Source: Actinomycetota bacterium
GTDB taxonomy: Bacteria > Actinomycetota > Thermoleophilia > Gaiellales > Gaiellaceae
Assembly (NCBI GenBank): GCA_003170995.1
Contig: PMXT01000154.1
Coordinates: 283-8,956, forward strand
Direction: 5' to 3'
DNA: 8,674 nucleotides
Shown here: piece after piece, positions 1 through 5,045 of the stretch
Layout: the number at the start of each line of letters is the position of its first letter
Position numbering within the stretch: position 1 is the stretch's first letter
Translations under genes and position numbers: made by a program
Notes under the pieces: generated by a model
What the model saw: only the letters and a program-made list of their open reading frames with translations
What the model was told of the DNA's origin: nothing
The model's database searches: none

Positions 1-623
1 TAGAAGAGGAAGTCGAAGTCATCGCGAGTGACAAGCCAGCGACCGGCGGCCTCGGCGTAGTCGTCGACCGAGCCGCTCGCGCGCCTGAAGACGGCAGTCG
101 GTGAGGCTCCGGTCTCGTGCGACTCGAACAGTCCGTAGAAGAAGAAGCGGCTCGGGCCCAGTACCGGTGGCGTCACTCCTGGAAGGGTCGGGAAATGACG
201 CACGCGGCCGCGGAAGCAGGTTGCGTTGATAACGGCCGCCCGGAAACCGTGATCCTCGAGAGCTTCGAAGATCGTGACCGCGCTGCACCCGAGATGCTTC
301 GCGTTCATCGCGTAAACCGTGTTGCGCCACCAGTTCAGGGCACCCGAGCGGCGCGCAGCGGCGAACGAGGAGCCGTACTCGATCAGCCGCCGCTCTTTGC
401 GATCGAACCAGACCAGGTGCGGAATCCGGTGAATGCCCGGGTGCGCTCCGGTAGCGATGGTGGCCAGGCAAACAGGAGTGAGAGAGGGGAAGGTCGAGAT
501 CGCCCGCCCGAGTTGCCCGACTCGGGCAAGTTCCGAAAGCGTTGGAGCGATGCCGCGTTCGATGCCGCGCTCGAGCATGGTCGGAGTGAGCCCGTCGATG
601 ACGATCAGAACGAGTTTGCGCAT
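1..623 (-). CDS. Alkaline-phosphatase-superfamily phosphodiesterase (type I phosphodiesterase/nucleotide pyrophosphatase-like), 3' end missing
   Basis: The frame is open from an ATG at 623 to the left edge, giving 207 N-terminal residues of a protein that in this family is usually around 400 or more. The start reads MRKLVLIVIDGLTPTML, the first metal-binding strand of the alkaline phosphatase fold with Asp10. Next come PTLSELARVGQLGR and FPSLTPVCLATIATGAHPGIH, where Thr49 sits at the nucleophile position and the HPGIH segment is typical. The family hydrolyses phosphodiester or phosphoanhydride bonds using two metals; the remaining metal ligands lie beyond the window. There is no clear signal peptide. 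Its ATG overlaps the stop of the upstream membrane-protein gene (TGATG at 625-621), so translational coupling is likely. The neighbouring lipid-kinase-like gene suggests a lipid or head-group substrate, but that is inference. Confidence 0.85.
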   Translation of the reverse strand, partial: MRKLVLIVIDGLTPTMLERGIERGIAPTLSELARVGQLGRAISTFPSLTPVCLATIATGAHPGIHRIPHLVWFDRKERRLIEYGSSFAAARRSGALNWWRNTVYAMNAKHLGCSAVTIFEALEDHGFRAAVINATCFRGRVRHFPTLPGVTPPVLGPSRFFFYGLFESHETGASPTAVFRRASGSVDDYAEAAGRWLVTRDDFDFLF

Positions 624-1045
624 CAGTCGCGAGCGAGAGTGCGGAGCCCGGCAAACCGATCGCCACCCCCGCGCGGCAACCGCAGGGCGAGTATTCCCAG
701 CAGCACGGTTTCCAAATACCCGAGCACCGGGACGAAGGCCAGAGCGCCCGCGACCAGCGCGGCGGTGAGTAGCAGCATCGCCGTCGCCCCGCGAGTGCCG
801 CCTCGGCTCAACGTGCGCCGGGCGAGCTCCGCGCTAGCGCAACCGCCGCCGATGCCTCCGGCCGCCCCCGAAAGAGCAGCGACGGGACCTAGGAAGAAGG
901 CGAACGCCAGCGCGTATCCGCTCGCCGCCGCTACCAGGGCCGACAGCGGGATGGCGCCACGAAAGGGCGCCAGCAAGGCGCCAATCGCAATGCCGAGCGC
1001 GACTCCTAGACCGAGCGCAACGCCGAGCCAGTACCAGAGGCCCAC
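623..1045 (-). CDS. Small multi-spanning membrane protein of unknown function
   Basis: I do not recognise a named family. The 140-residue product is very rich in Leu, Ala, Gly and Val and has about four membrane segments: residues 2-26, 33-55, 88-105 and 107-122. A glycine-rich stretch (GAAGGIGGG) follows the second, and a basic tail (RLPRGGGDRFAGLR) suggests a cytoplasmic C-terminus. I chose the GTG at 1045 because a TACACT box lies exactly seven bases upstream, the arrangement of a leaderless mRNA. The frame can be extended ten codons to a TTG at 1075, but no Shine-Dalgarno precedes that. Its TGA overlaps the ATG of the downstream phosphodiesterase, so the two are probably co-expressed, and it may position or regulate that enzyme at the membrane (inference). 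The overall composition resembles DUF4126- or glycine-zipper-like small membrane proteins, but no motif decides this. Confidence 0.7.
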   Translation of the reverse strand: MGLWYWLGVALGLGVALGIAIGALLAPFRGAIPLSALVAAASGYALAFAFFLGPVAALSGAAGGIGGGCASAELARRTLSRGGTRGATAMLLLTAALVAGALAFVPVLGYLETVLLGILALRLPRGGGDRFAGLRTLARD

Positions 1046-1052
1046 GGCTCGC

Positions 1053-1058
1053 AGTGTA
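1053..1058 (-). promoter_or_regulatory. Candidate -10 box of a leaderless promoter for the small membrane protein
   Basis: On the minus strand TACACT fits the TANNNT consensus and is followed by seven bases and then GTG. Transcription would begin at or beside the start codon. A TTGACG lies only 11 bases upstream, too close to act as its -35. The same hexamer precedes the tRNA gene in this window. Confidence 0.4.
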
Positions 1059-1165
1059 GTCACACAGGGCGTCAAGGCCGCCGGTCGAAGGTTTCGAGCG
1101 GCAGCTCGTGACTGTCGGCTTTGGTCGTACCGGCGAATTGCAGGAGCATGGTGAGGCCGTACTAC

Positions 1166-2056
1166 TCAGACGAGCACGGAGACCGCCGAGCGTTGACACT
1201 CGAACACGGCCGAGGTCACGTCGCCGAGATCCTCACCGTCGGCGTGGAGGGGCTCTGGGCGATCGCAAACGACTTCGATGCGATCGAGGTTGTGTCCGTA
1301 AAGAGCATCAGCGGTGTGCGGCACTTGGCCGGTGAGCATGGTCAGCGCGAGTCGCGCGATGGAGCGCTTTCTCAAACGCACGGGAGCCACGAGATCGAGC
1401 CCGAGCTCGAAGCGGGCGGCGGGGGCAAAACGCAGCGGAACGGGGCCGGCGAAGGTAGAGGTGTCACCGTTGCAGATCACGGCGAAGGCGGCGCGGCCAA
1501 GCTCGCGCACCTCGAGCACGTGGTCGAGCGTGCTGCGCCGCTCTCGAAGTACGGTGACCAGCGAGCGAACGAAGGCGTAGTCACCGGGACGGCGACCTGT
1601 CTCATCGCGTCCGAGTCTGTCAACTCGGCGTACGACCTCCGCGTCGACTCCGATACCGGCCTCGAAGGCGAAGCGATAGCCGTTGACGCTGCCGAGTGAG
1701 ATCCTCCGCATCCTCTTCTCGACTAAAGCCTGCCCGATCTGTGTTGCTGCTGCGATCGGGTCGCGAGGTAGTCCAAGAGCTCTCGGCAAGACGCTTGTCC
1801 CGCCGCCGGGCACGAAGCCGACGGGGATATCTCGCTCGAGGCCGTTGAGCATCTCGTTGTACCCGCCGTCCCCGGAATAGGCGATGATCGCATCGGCCGT
1901 GTCGCACGCTTGCCTTGCGAGCGCGATCGCATCGCGTGGACCACGCGTCTCGAGCGTGCTGACCGAACCGAAGCGACTCAATACCGCCTCGACACCATCG
2001 ACGCCAGCATCTGTCACGCGTGTGGCCTTGCGGTTGACAATAAGAGCTATCCGCAT
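1166..2056 (-). CDS. Diacylglycerol/sphingosine kinase-family lipid kinase (DAGKc domain)
   Basis: The protein belongs to the YegS/BmrU/LCB5-type lipid kinase family, which phosphorylates a hydroxyl on a lipid such as diacylglycerol using ATP at the inner face of the membrane. It opens with MRIALIVNRKATRV, the first beta strand of the domain. YSGDGGYNEMLNGL (around residue 60) matches the GGDGTxNEVxNGL nucleotide loop, with Gly in place of the usual Thr. VPGGGTSVLPRALGLP follows as the second glycine loop. AGIGVDAEVV (around 133-142) begins the C-terminal domain, and the late DGE motif (273-275) is present in HADGED. Length (296 residues) is normal. The frame extends four codons to an ATG at 2068; I prefer 2056 because homologues begin with MRxALIVN. 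It heads the minus-strand cluster and is divergent from the XRE gene. The exact lipid cannot be read from the sequence. Confidence 0.9.
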   Translation of the reverse strand: MRIALIVNRKATRVTDAGVDGVEAVLSRFGSVSTLETRGPRDAIALARQACDTADAIIAYSGDGGYNEMLNGLERDIPVGFVPGGGTSVLPRALGLPRDPIAAATQIGQALVEKRMRRISLGSVNGYRFAFEAGIGVDAEVVRRVDRLGRDETGRRPGDYAFVRSLVTVLRERRSTLDHVLEVRELGRAAFAVICNGDTSTFAGPVPLRFAPAARFELGLDLVAPVRLRKRSIARLALTMLTGQVPHTADALYGHNLDRIEVVCDRPEPLHADGEDLGDVTSAVFECQRSAVSVLV

Positions 2057-2110
2057 CGTCACGAGCATGCCATACGATTGGCACTAATGTCTGGGCCGAT
2101 TCGCGTCTGA

Positions 2111-2135
2111 ATAGCATAGCTGCTATGTTCTCAAC
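2111..2135 (+). promoter_or_regulatory. Leaderless promoter with overlapping palindromic operator for the XRE gene
   Basis: The stretch contains CATAGC-T-GCTATG (2115-2127), a perfect 6-bp dyad. A second overlapping dyad, ATAGCA-TAGC-TGCTAT, lies at 2111-2126. TATGTT at 2124-2129 fits a -10 box and is followed by six bases and the ATG at 2136, so the mRNA would be leaderless. A regulator bound to the dyad would occlude the -10, which fits autorepression by the HTH protein just downstream. No convincing -35 hexamer is visible. The interval also lies upstream of the divergent lipid-kinase gene, which could be co-regulated. Confidence 0.5.
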
Positions 2136-2435
2136 ATGACGGAAGCAAGAGCCTTCGAGCGTTTGAAAGAGCGCGCGCTCAAGCGCATCGCGGGAGTGGG
2201 AGACGGAGGTTGGTTCTTCGCCCAGGTCGCCGACCAGGTCGCCGAGCAACGTTTGGCTCGCGGGCTTACACAGAGGCAGCTCGCCGAGCTGACGGGAACC
2301 ACCCAATCGGCGATCGCGCGACTGGAGCGCGGAGGACGGCCACCACGGATCGACACGTTGCTACGAATTGCCGAGGCGCTCGATTGTCAACTCGTGGTGA
2401 AGTTGTCGGACCGTGGCGGTTCTCGGAGCGCCTGA
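2136..2435 (+). CDS. XRE-family helix-turn-helix regulator, HigA-antitoxin-like
   Basis: This 99-residue protein has an N-terminal helix (FERLKERALKRI) and then a Cro/C1-type DNA-binding domain at about 31-90. The helix-turn-helix is TQRQLAELTGTTQSAIARLE (45-64), with the usual GGRPPRIDTLLRIAEAL support helix and a final QLVVKL strand. Small proteins of this layout are commonly the antitoxin of HigB/HigA-type pairs or stand-alone repressors. No HigB- or RelE-like frame lies upstream (the divergent lipid kinase is there) or downstream, so it is orphan in this window. The dyad over its -10 box fits autoregulation. The tail after KL (SDRGGSRSA) is low in structure. Confidence is high for the DNA-binding fold and low for an antitoxin role. 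Confidence 0.85.
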   Translation: MTEARAFERLKERALKRIAGVGDGGWFFAQVADQVAEQRLARGLTQRQLAELTGTTQSAIARLERGGRPPRIDTLLRIAEALDCQLVVKLSDRGGSRSA

Positions 2436-2713
2436 CGTATCGAGAGCTCGGCGATTGCCTGGCGGCTCTCGTCTCCGGAATCGAACGAGCGCTCGGCCCG
2501 AGACCGGTGCTCATCCTCGCGCCTTGTAGGAGCAGAACGTATTCGTCCCGAACGAACGGTTGGACACTCACCGAGAGAGCGGTGACCTCGAACCTATCCT
2601 CGCGGGTCTAGAGACTCAACGTCTCGGTGGGCCCGGCCTGTGTCCGATTCGGATCAGTGCGACTCGGCAAACTCGGCAAGGTCGGACCCTCAGCCGTACC
2701 ACTACTACAAAGA
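2436..2713. other. Intergenic stretch with no supportable gene
   Basis: Open frames exist on both strands but none has a start with a ribosome-binding site or a recognisable motif. A short hairpin TCACCG-AGAGAG-CGGTGA lies at 2568-2585 and a five-base one, GAGAC-TCAAC-GTCTC, at 2611-2625. Either could help stop the XRE transcript, but neither has a T-tract. A decayed gene is possible. Confidence 0.4.
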
Positions 2714-2777
2714 GCTCGTTTCAAATGAAGCACTCCATTGCCTGACCGCGCTCGGCGGGTCGTCAATTGAAACGAGC
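2714..2777. terminator. Long inverted repeat enclosing a hairpin, probable transcription stop or small palindromic element
   Basis: GCTCGTTTCAA (2714-2724) pairs perfectly over 11 bases with TTGAAACGAGC (2767-2777) and encloses a 42-base loop. Inside the loop, CCGC-GCTCG-GCGG (2746-2758) forms its own hairpin. The structure starts one base after the TAG of the minus-strand gene ending at 2779 and also lies downstream of the plus-strand XRE gene, so it could end transcription from both sides. On the minus strand the arm is followed by TCTTTG, a weak T-run. The inner part is shared with a second copy at 8631. Confidence 0.5.
2723..2758 (+). repeat. 36-nt dispersed repeat, copy 1
   Basis: It matches 8631-8666 at 31 of 36 positions without gaps: 13 identical bases (AAATGAAGCACTC), 10 bases with 5 matches, then 13 identical bases (CCGCGCTCGGCGG). 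The second block is a hairpin, CCGC-GCTCG-GCGG. This copy sits inside the loop of an 11-bp inverted repeat. Neither copy has a protein frame with a synonymous pattern of change, which favours a non-coding element. Confidence 0.6.
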
Positions 2778-2778
2778 C

Positions 2779-3138
2779 CTAACTGTTCGATTCGTTGTCG
2801 TGGTGGAAGAACCAGCGCTCGAGGCGAGCGAGGATCTCCTCGCGCGCGAAAGGCGTCACATCCAGCTCGATCCCTTCGTCGCTCGAGACGCGAAGATCGT
2901 CGCTCAGTGCCCCGTTGGCCTCGCCCAGCGCATCGTCCAGCTCGAAGCCGCGAAAGACGTAGTCGTCTTCCTTCGGCTCGGCGCTGGCGCGAAGCTGCGG
3001 ATTGACCACACGACCGACGGCCCAGAGCGCCTCGGGCTGATACTCGATCCAGAGGACGATGCGCTCCTCGTTGCCCACGTCGTCGATCCCGGTCAGCGTA
3101 CGCTCGGCAAAGCGGCGAGATCCGTGATTCTTCGGCAT
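2779..3138 (-). CDS. Conserved-looking acidic hypothetical protein
   Basis: I cannot name a family. The 119-residue product is soluble, acidic and free of membrane segments. It begins MPKNHGSRRFAERTLTGIDD. A strand-rich centre (RIVLWIEYQPEALWAVGRVV, then DDYVFRGFELDDALGEAN) leads to an acidic stretch and a C-terminal helix (FAREEILARLERWFFHHD). The well-behaved helix and strand pattern argues that it is a real gene. I chose the ATG at 3138 because TATCCT lies exactly six bases upstream, a leaderless arrangement. The frame is open further upstream but there it only runs antisense-like and basic through the neighbouring gene. It follows the cyclodeaminase-family gene by 47 bases and probably has its own promoter in that gap. 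It ends one base before the inverted repeat at 2714-2777. Confidence 0.75.
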   Translation of the reverse strand: MPKNHGSRRFAERTLTGIDDVGNEERIVLWIEYQPEALWAVGRVVNPQLRASAEPKEDDYVFRGFELDDALGEANGALSDDLRVSSDEGIELDVTPFAREEILARLERWFFHHDNESNS

Positions 3139-3144
3139 CGAACG

Positions 3145-3150
3145 AGGATA
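3145..3150 (-). promoter_or_regulatory. Candidate -10 box of a leaderless promoter for the 119-residue protein
   Basis: TATCCT on the minus strand fits TANNNT and is followed by six bases and the ATG at 3138, the same geometry as at the XRE gene. No good -35 hexamer is visible at normal spacing. Confidence 0.4.
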
Positions 3151-3185
3151 GCGTGCGAGCACGCTGCAAGTTGCGGATGCGGGGC

Positions 3186-4193
3186 CTAACCCGCCAGGTC
3201 TGGGCGACCGTCGGCGCCGCGGCTCGATCCTCTCGGCCGCGTTTCCCCAACGTGATAGGCGCTTAGCTCGAGGCCCCGCCGCTCGGCCCGAGCTCGCTCG
3301 AGCACAACCGCTGCCGCGGCCAGATCCCAGGCGGCGATGCCGTTTGATTTGAAGACGATGATGTCCTGGTCCGATTGCCGCCCCGGAAGCGCGCCGGCCA
3401 CCAGCTCGTGTAGCTCGCAGACCTCGAGCCAGTCGAGGACTCCGCCCGCGATCGGCTCGATCAGGTCGCCCGACTCGAGCCTCGCCTGTGACTTGAGATC
3501 GCAACAAACCAGAGACGCGCGTTCGAGCACCGCGTTGTCGAGCTCTCGGTGGCTAGCGATATTGGCGCCCACTGCGCAAACGAGCGAGCCGGGCTTCAGC
3601 CATTCGCCACGCAACACGGGATCGGGCGAGTTCGTGACCGTGACGACGACATCGGCCCCGGCGGCCTGCGAGTGATCGCGCGCGGGCTCGGCCCCGGTTC
3701 GCTCGCAGAACGAGCGCAAGCGCTGCTTGTCACGGCAAAAGACGCGAGTGCGCTCAATCGACGGCAAGGCCGCTCGTATGCACTCCAGCTGGCCGACAGC
3801 GTGGTAACCGCAGCCGATCATGCCGAGGCTGCGAGCTCCGGGCCGAGCGAGGTGGAGTGCGGCAACGGCGCTGGCGGCGCCGGTTCTGAGCTGTCCGAGG
3901 CGGCGAGCCTCGATGACCGCGGCAAGATCGCCGCTGCGCTCGTCTTGGAGCAGAACGATGGGCCGGAACGATCTACCCCGACCGGCGACGTAGCTCTTCG
4001 AGCCGCACAGACCGGCTTCGCGGTCGACGGCCGCCATCGTCGTCATCGCCCCGCCTTCGAGCCCGAGCCGGGCGCGGGGAAATACTTCGATCACGCCGCG
4101 CGCGAGTCTTTGCTCGCACTCCTCGACGGCAGCGTTGACCGCCTCGGCATCGAGAAGATCGTTGACGTCGTCCTCGTTCAGGTAGAGCGGCAC
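3186..4193 (-). CDS. Ornithine cyclodeaminase/mu-crystallin-family NAD(P)-dependent enzyme
   Basis: The family contains ornithine cyclodeaminase, alanine dehydrogenase, ketimine reductases and opine-type dehydrogenases; which reaction applies here cannot be told. The N-terminus PLYLNEDDVNDLLD is the usual family start. GSKSYV carries the substrate-binding Lys66, and RLGQLRTGAASAVAALHLAR carries Arg103. The Rossmann loop IGCGYHAVGQ lies around 126-135, followed by ADVVVTVTNSPDPVLRGEWL, KPGSLVCAVGANIASHRELD and FKSNGIAAWDLAAA with the catalytic-type Asp290. The protein acts in the cytoplasm. I chose GTG 4193 (335 residues) because it gives the family-like start MPLYL and lies nine bases after a TACGAT box. 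The frame also extends 39 codons to a GTG at 4310, but that addition is Arg-rich and unlike the family. The last 18 residues are a disordered Gly/Arg-rich tail. Confidence 0.88.
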   Translation of the reverse strand: MPLYLNEDDVNDLLDAEAVNAAVEECEQRLARGVIEVFPRARLGLEGGAMTTMAAVDREAGLCGSKSYVAGRGRSFRPIVLLQDERSGDLAAVIEARRLGQLRTGAASAVAALHLARPGARSLGMIGCGYHAVGQLECIRAALPSIERTRVFCRDKQRLRSFCERTGAEPARDHSQAAGADVVVTVTNSPDPVLRGEWLKPGSLVCAVGANIASHRELDNAVLERASLVCCDLKSQARLESGDLIEPIAGGVLDWLEVCELHELVAGALPGRQSDQDIIVFKSNGIAAWDLAAAAVVLERARAERRGLELSAYHVGETRPRGSSRGADGRPDLAG

Positions 4194-4202
4194 GCCTGCT
4201 CG

Positions 4203-4233
4203 ATCGTACCGTTCGCCGAGAGTCGCTAGCCAA
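4203..4233 (-). promoter_or_regulatory. Candidate promoter for the cyclodeaminase-family gene
   Basis: On the minus strand TTGGCT (4228-4233) and TACGAT (4203-4208) are separated by 19 bases. Transcription from this -10 would begin two or three bases before the GTG at 4193. That supports the shorter start, although the spacing is wide. Confidence 0.3.
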
Positions 4234-4433
4234 GCGGGCGGAAACTCTTGGCGGCGCGCCCTCCGAGCGAAGCACTGCGCCTTCGGCGCGTGCGTCTCGC
4301 TCTGCGTCACTCCGCGGGGCGGGCTGGCTGCTACTGAGGTCGAGTTTGATTCGAGTTCTTAGCCACGTCCGCGTGGATCGAGCGCGGCTGCCGTTGGGTG
4401 TCTCGCTGCCGGAACCCAGCCGTATCACAGAGG

Positions 4434-4462
4434 TTCTGATCGGTGCGCTTGGCGGCTACACT
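4434..4462 (+). promoter_or_regulatory. Candidate tRNA-Arg promoter
   Basis: TTCTGA (4434-4439) and TACACT (4457-4462) are separated by 17 bases. The expected start of transcription, six or seven bases after the -10, falls a few bases before the mature tRNA 5' end at 4473. The -35 is a weak match. Confidence 0.4.
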
Positions 4463-4472
4463 AGGCAAGCTG

Positions 4473-4545
4473 GCGCCCGTAGCTCAGGGGATAGAGCGCT
4501 GCCCTGCGGAGGCAGAGGTCGCACGTTCAAATCGTGCCGGGCGCG
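4473..4545 (+). tRNA. tRNA-Arg, anticodon GCG
   Basis: A full cloverleaf can be drawn by hand. The acceptor is GCGCCCG (4473-4479) with CGGGCGC (4538-4544) and discriminator G4545. The D stem is GCTC/GAGC with loop AGGGGATA. The anticodon stem is CTGCC/GGCAG (4499-4503/4511-4515) with loop CTGCGGA, placing GCG at 4506-4508 after U33. The variable loop is AGGTC, and the T stem GCACG/CGTGC surrounds TTCAAAT. All stems pair perfectly. GCG reads CGC (and CGU), and an A at the D-loop position 20 agrees with arginine identity. CCA is not encoded: the next bases are TTC. Most bacteria read CGC and CGU with an ACG tRNA whose A34 becomes inosine, so GCG is notable. Confidence 0.95.
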
Positions 4546-4632
4546 TTCTCGACGCGCTGACCGCCAATCGACCTATTCGGGCCGATTGGCTGACGGCGCT
4601 GACTGCAGGATGCTGCGCCAGCGCGCCGAGAA
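4546..4632 (-). other. 87-nt three-way-junction element (structured 3' UTR RNA, terminator or small mobile element)
   Basis: Outer arms TTCTCGACGCGC (4546-4557) and GCGCGCCGAGAA (4621-4632) pair at 11 of 12 positions. The one mismatch (A4552 with C4626) becomes a U-G wobble in minus-strand RNA, so the minus strand pairs throughout. Inside are a perfect 8-bp hairpin, GCCAATCG/CGATTGGC (4563-4570/4583-4590, loop 12), and a 5-bp hairpin, GGCGC/GCGCC (4595-4599/4615-4619, loop 15). Short joints TGACC, TGAC and A complete the junction. It begins on the base after the tRNA discriminator and ends 34 bases past the stop of the last minus-strand frame. There is no T-tract. It could be a 3' UTR structure, a processing or termination signal, or a palindromic insertion. 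Confidence 0.55.
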
Positions 4633-4666
4633 GGCGTCAAGGTTGAGAACTGGCGCGAATACCCGA

Positions 4667-4867
4667 TTAAAGTCCTGCGGCGTGCGCGATGATAACTTCG
4701 AGGGCGAACGCTCCGGCTTCGTTCAAGTTCTTCTCGACGGCCGCACGTTTGATGTCACTGTTCGGACCGCTCCGATAGGCGATGTCCGGCGACTGCAGAT
4801 CGCGGGAAGCAGATCGAACGATCCAGGCAGGACCCCGAATCGCTTTGATCACCATTTCGCCGGGCAT
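4667..4867 (-). CDS. Small hypothetical protein at the end of the envelope operon
   Basis: This is a 66-residue frame of unknown function starting MPGEMVIKAIRGPAWIVRSA. It has a hydrophobic beginning, a polar middle (DIAYRSGPNSDIKRAAVEK) and a likely C-terminal helix (AGAFALEVIIAHAAGL). No family is recognised. A GGAG lies six bases before the ATG, a good Shine-Dalgarno, and the codon choice looks like the rest of the operon. Its start overlaps the end of the broken small frame upstream (4849-5025) in a different register, as in coupled genes. It is the last frame before the structured element at 4546-4632. It could be a genuine small protein or a leftover of a larger decayed gene. Confidence 0.45.
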   Translation of the reverse strand: MPGEMVIKAIRGPAWIVRSASRDLQSPDIAYRSGPNSDIKRAAVEKNLNEAGAFALEVIIAHAAGL

Positions 4868-5025
4868 AAATAACTCCGAAACTCGCCGCCACCTTCATTT
4901 GGAGCCGCAACGAGTTTGACCCCATTTAGAAAGGCGATCGCGAAATCGAGCGCCGGGTAGTCAGCCGTGATACCCACCACCTAGTCTTCGAGAACGCTGA
5001 GGTCGCATCCCTCGAAATCGGTCAT
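4849..5025 (-). pseudogene. Small reading frame interrupted by an in-frame TAG
   Basis: From the ATG at 5025 the frame reads MTDFEGCDLSVLED, then TAG at 4983-4981. It continues in the same register as VVGITADYPALDFAIAFLNG and on to CPAKW with a TGA at 4851-4849. Without the TAG it would give a 58-residue protein. AAAGGAG sits 11 bases before the ATG, immediately after the stop of the sulfatase-like gene, so translation here looks intended. A GTG-GTG directly after the TAG could instead restart a 43-residue product. No family is recognised. Options are a decayed gene, two tiny peptides, or a sequencing error at the TAG. Confidence 0.35.
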
Positions 5026-5045
5026 CGCCGGTACTGCTCCTTTGC

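Noticed and set aside
19..666. A 215-codon minus-strand frame
   Set aside because: It is an alternative register of the phosphodiesterase gene, whose real frame has clear motifs and runs off the edge.
1072..1149. A 25-residue minus-strand frame (MLLQFAGTTKADSHELPLET...) between the lipid kinase and membrane-protein genes
   Set aside because: There is no Shine-Dalgarno and no recognisable motif. Its stop overlaps the weak TTG start at 1075, but that alone is not enough.
117..1154. A 345-codon plus-strand open frame
   Set aside because: It runs antisense to the phosphodiesterase and membrane-protein genes, is Arg/Ala/Pro-rich without motifs, and is explained by high GC content.
2210..2611. 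A 133-codon plus-strand frame continuing past the XRE stop (includes RELGDCLAALVSGIERAL)
   Set aside because: Its first half is a wrong register of the XRE gene. The remainder has no start or known motif, though a decayed C-terminal extension cannot be excluded.
2779..3507. A 242-codon extension of the small acidic gene
   Set aside because: The upstream 123 codons are low-complexity Arg/Gly/Ala and lie in a wrong register of the cyclodeaminase-family gene. The ATG at 3138 has a leaderless-type promoter.
4194..4310. N-terminal extension of the cyclodeaminase-family protein to GTG 4310
   Set aside because: It is Arg-rich and unlike the family start; the GTG at 4193 gives MPLYL and sits just after a -10-like box.
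4555..4603. Direct repeat GCGCTGAC flanking the 8-bp hairpin, as an insertion footprint
   Set aside because: The two copies are better explained as the arms and joints of the three-way-junction fold.
4346..4873. A 175-codon plus-strand open frame
   Set aside because: It runs straight through the tRNA gene and the inverted-repeat structure.
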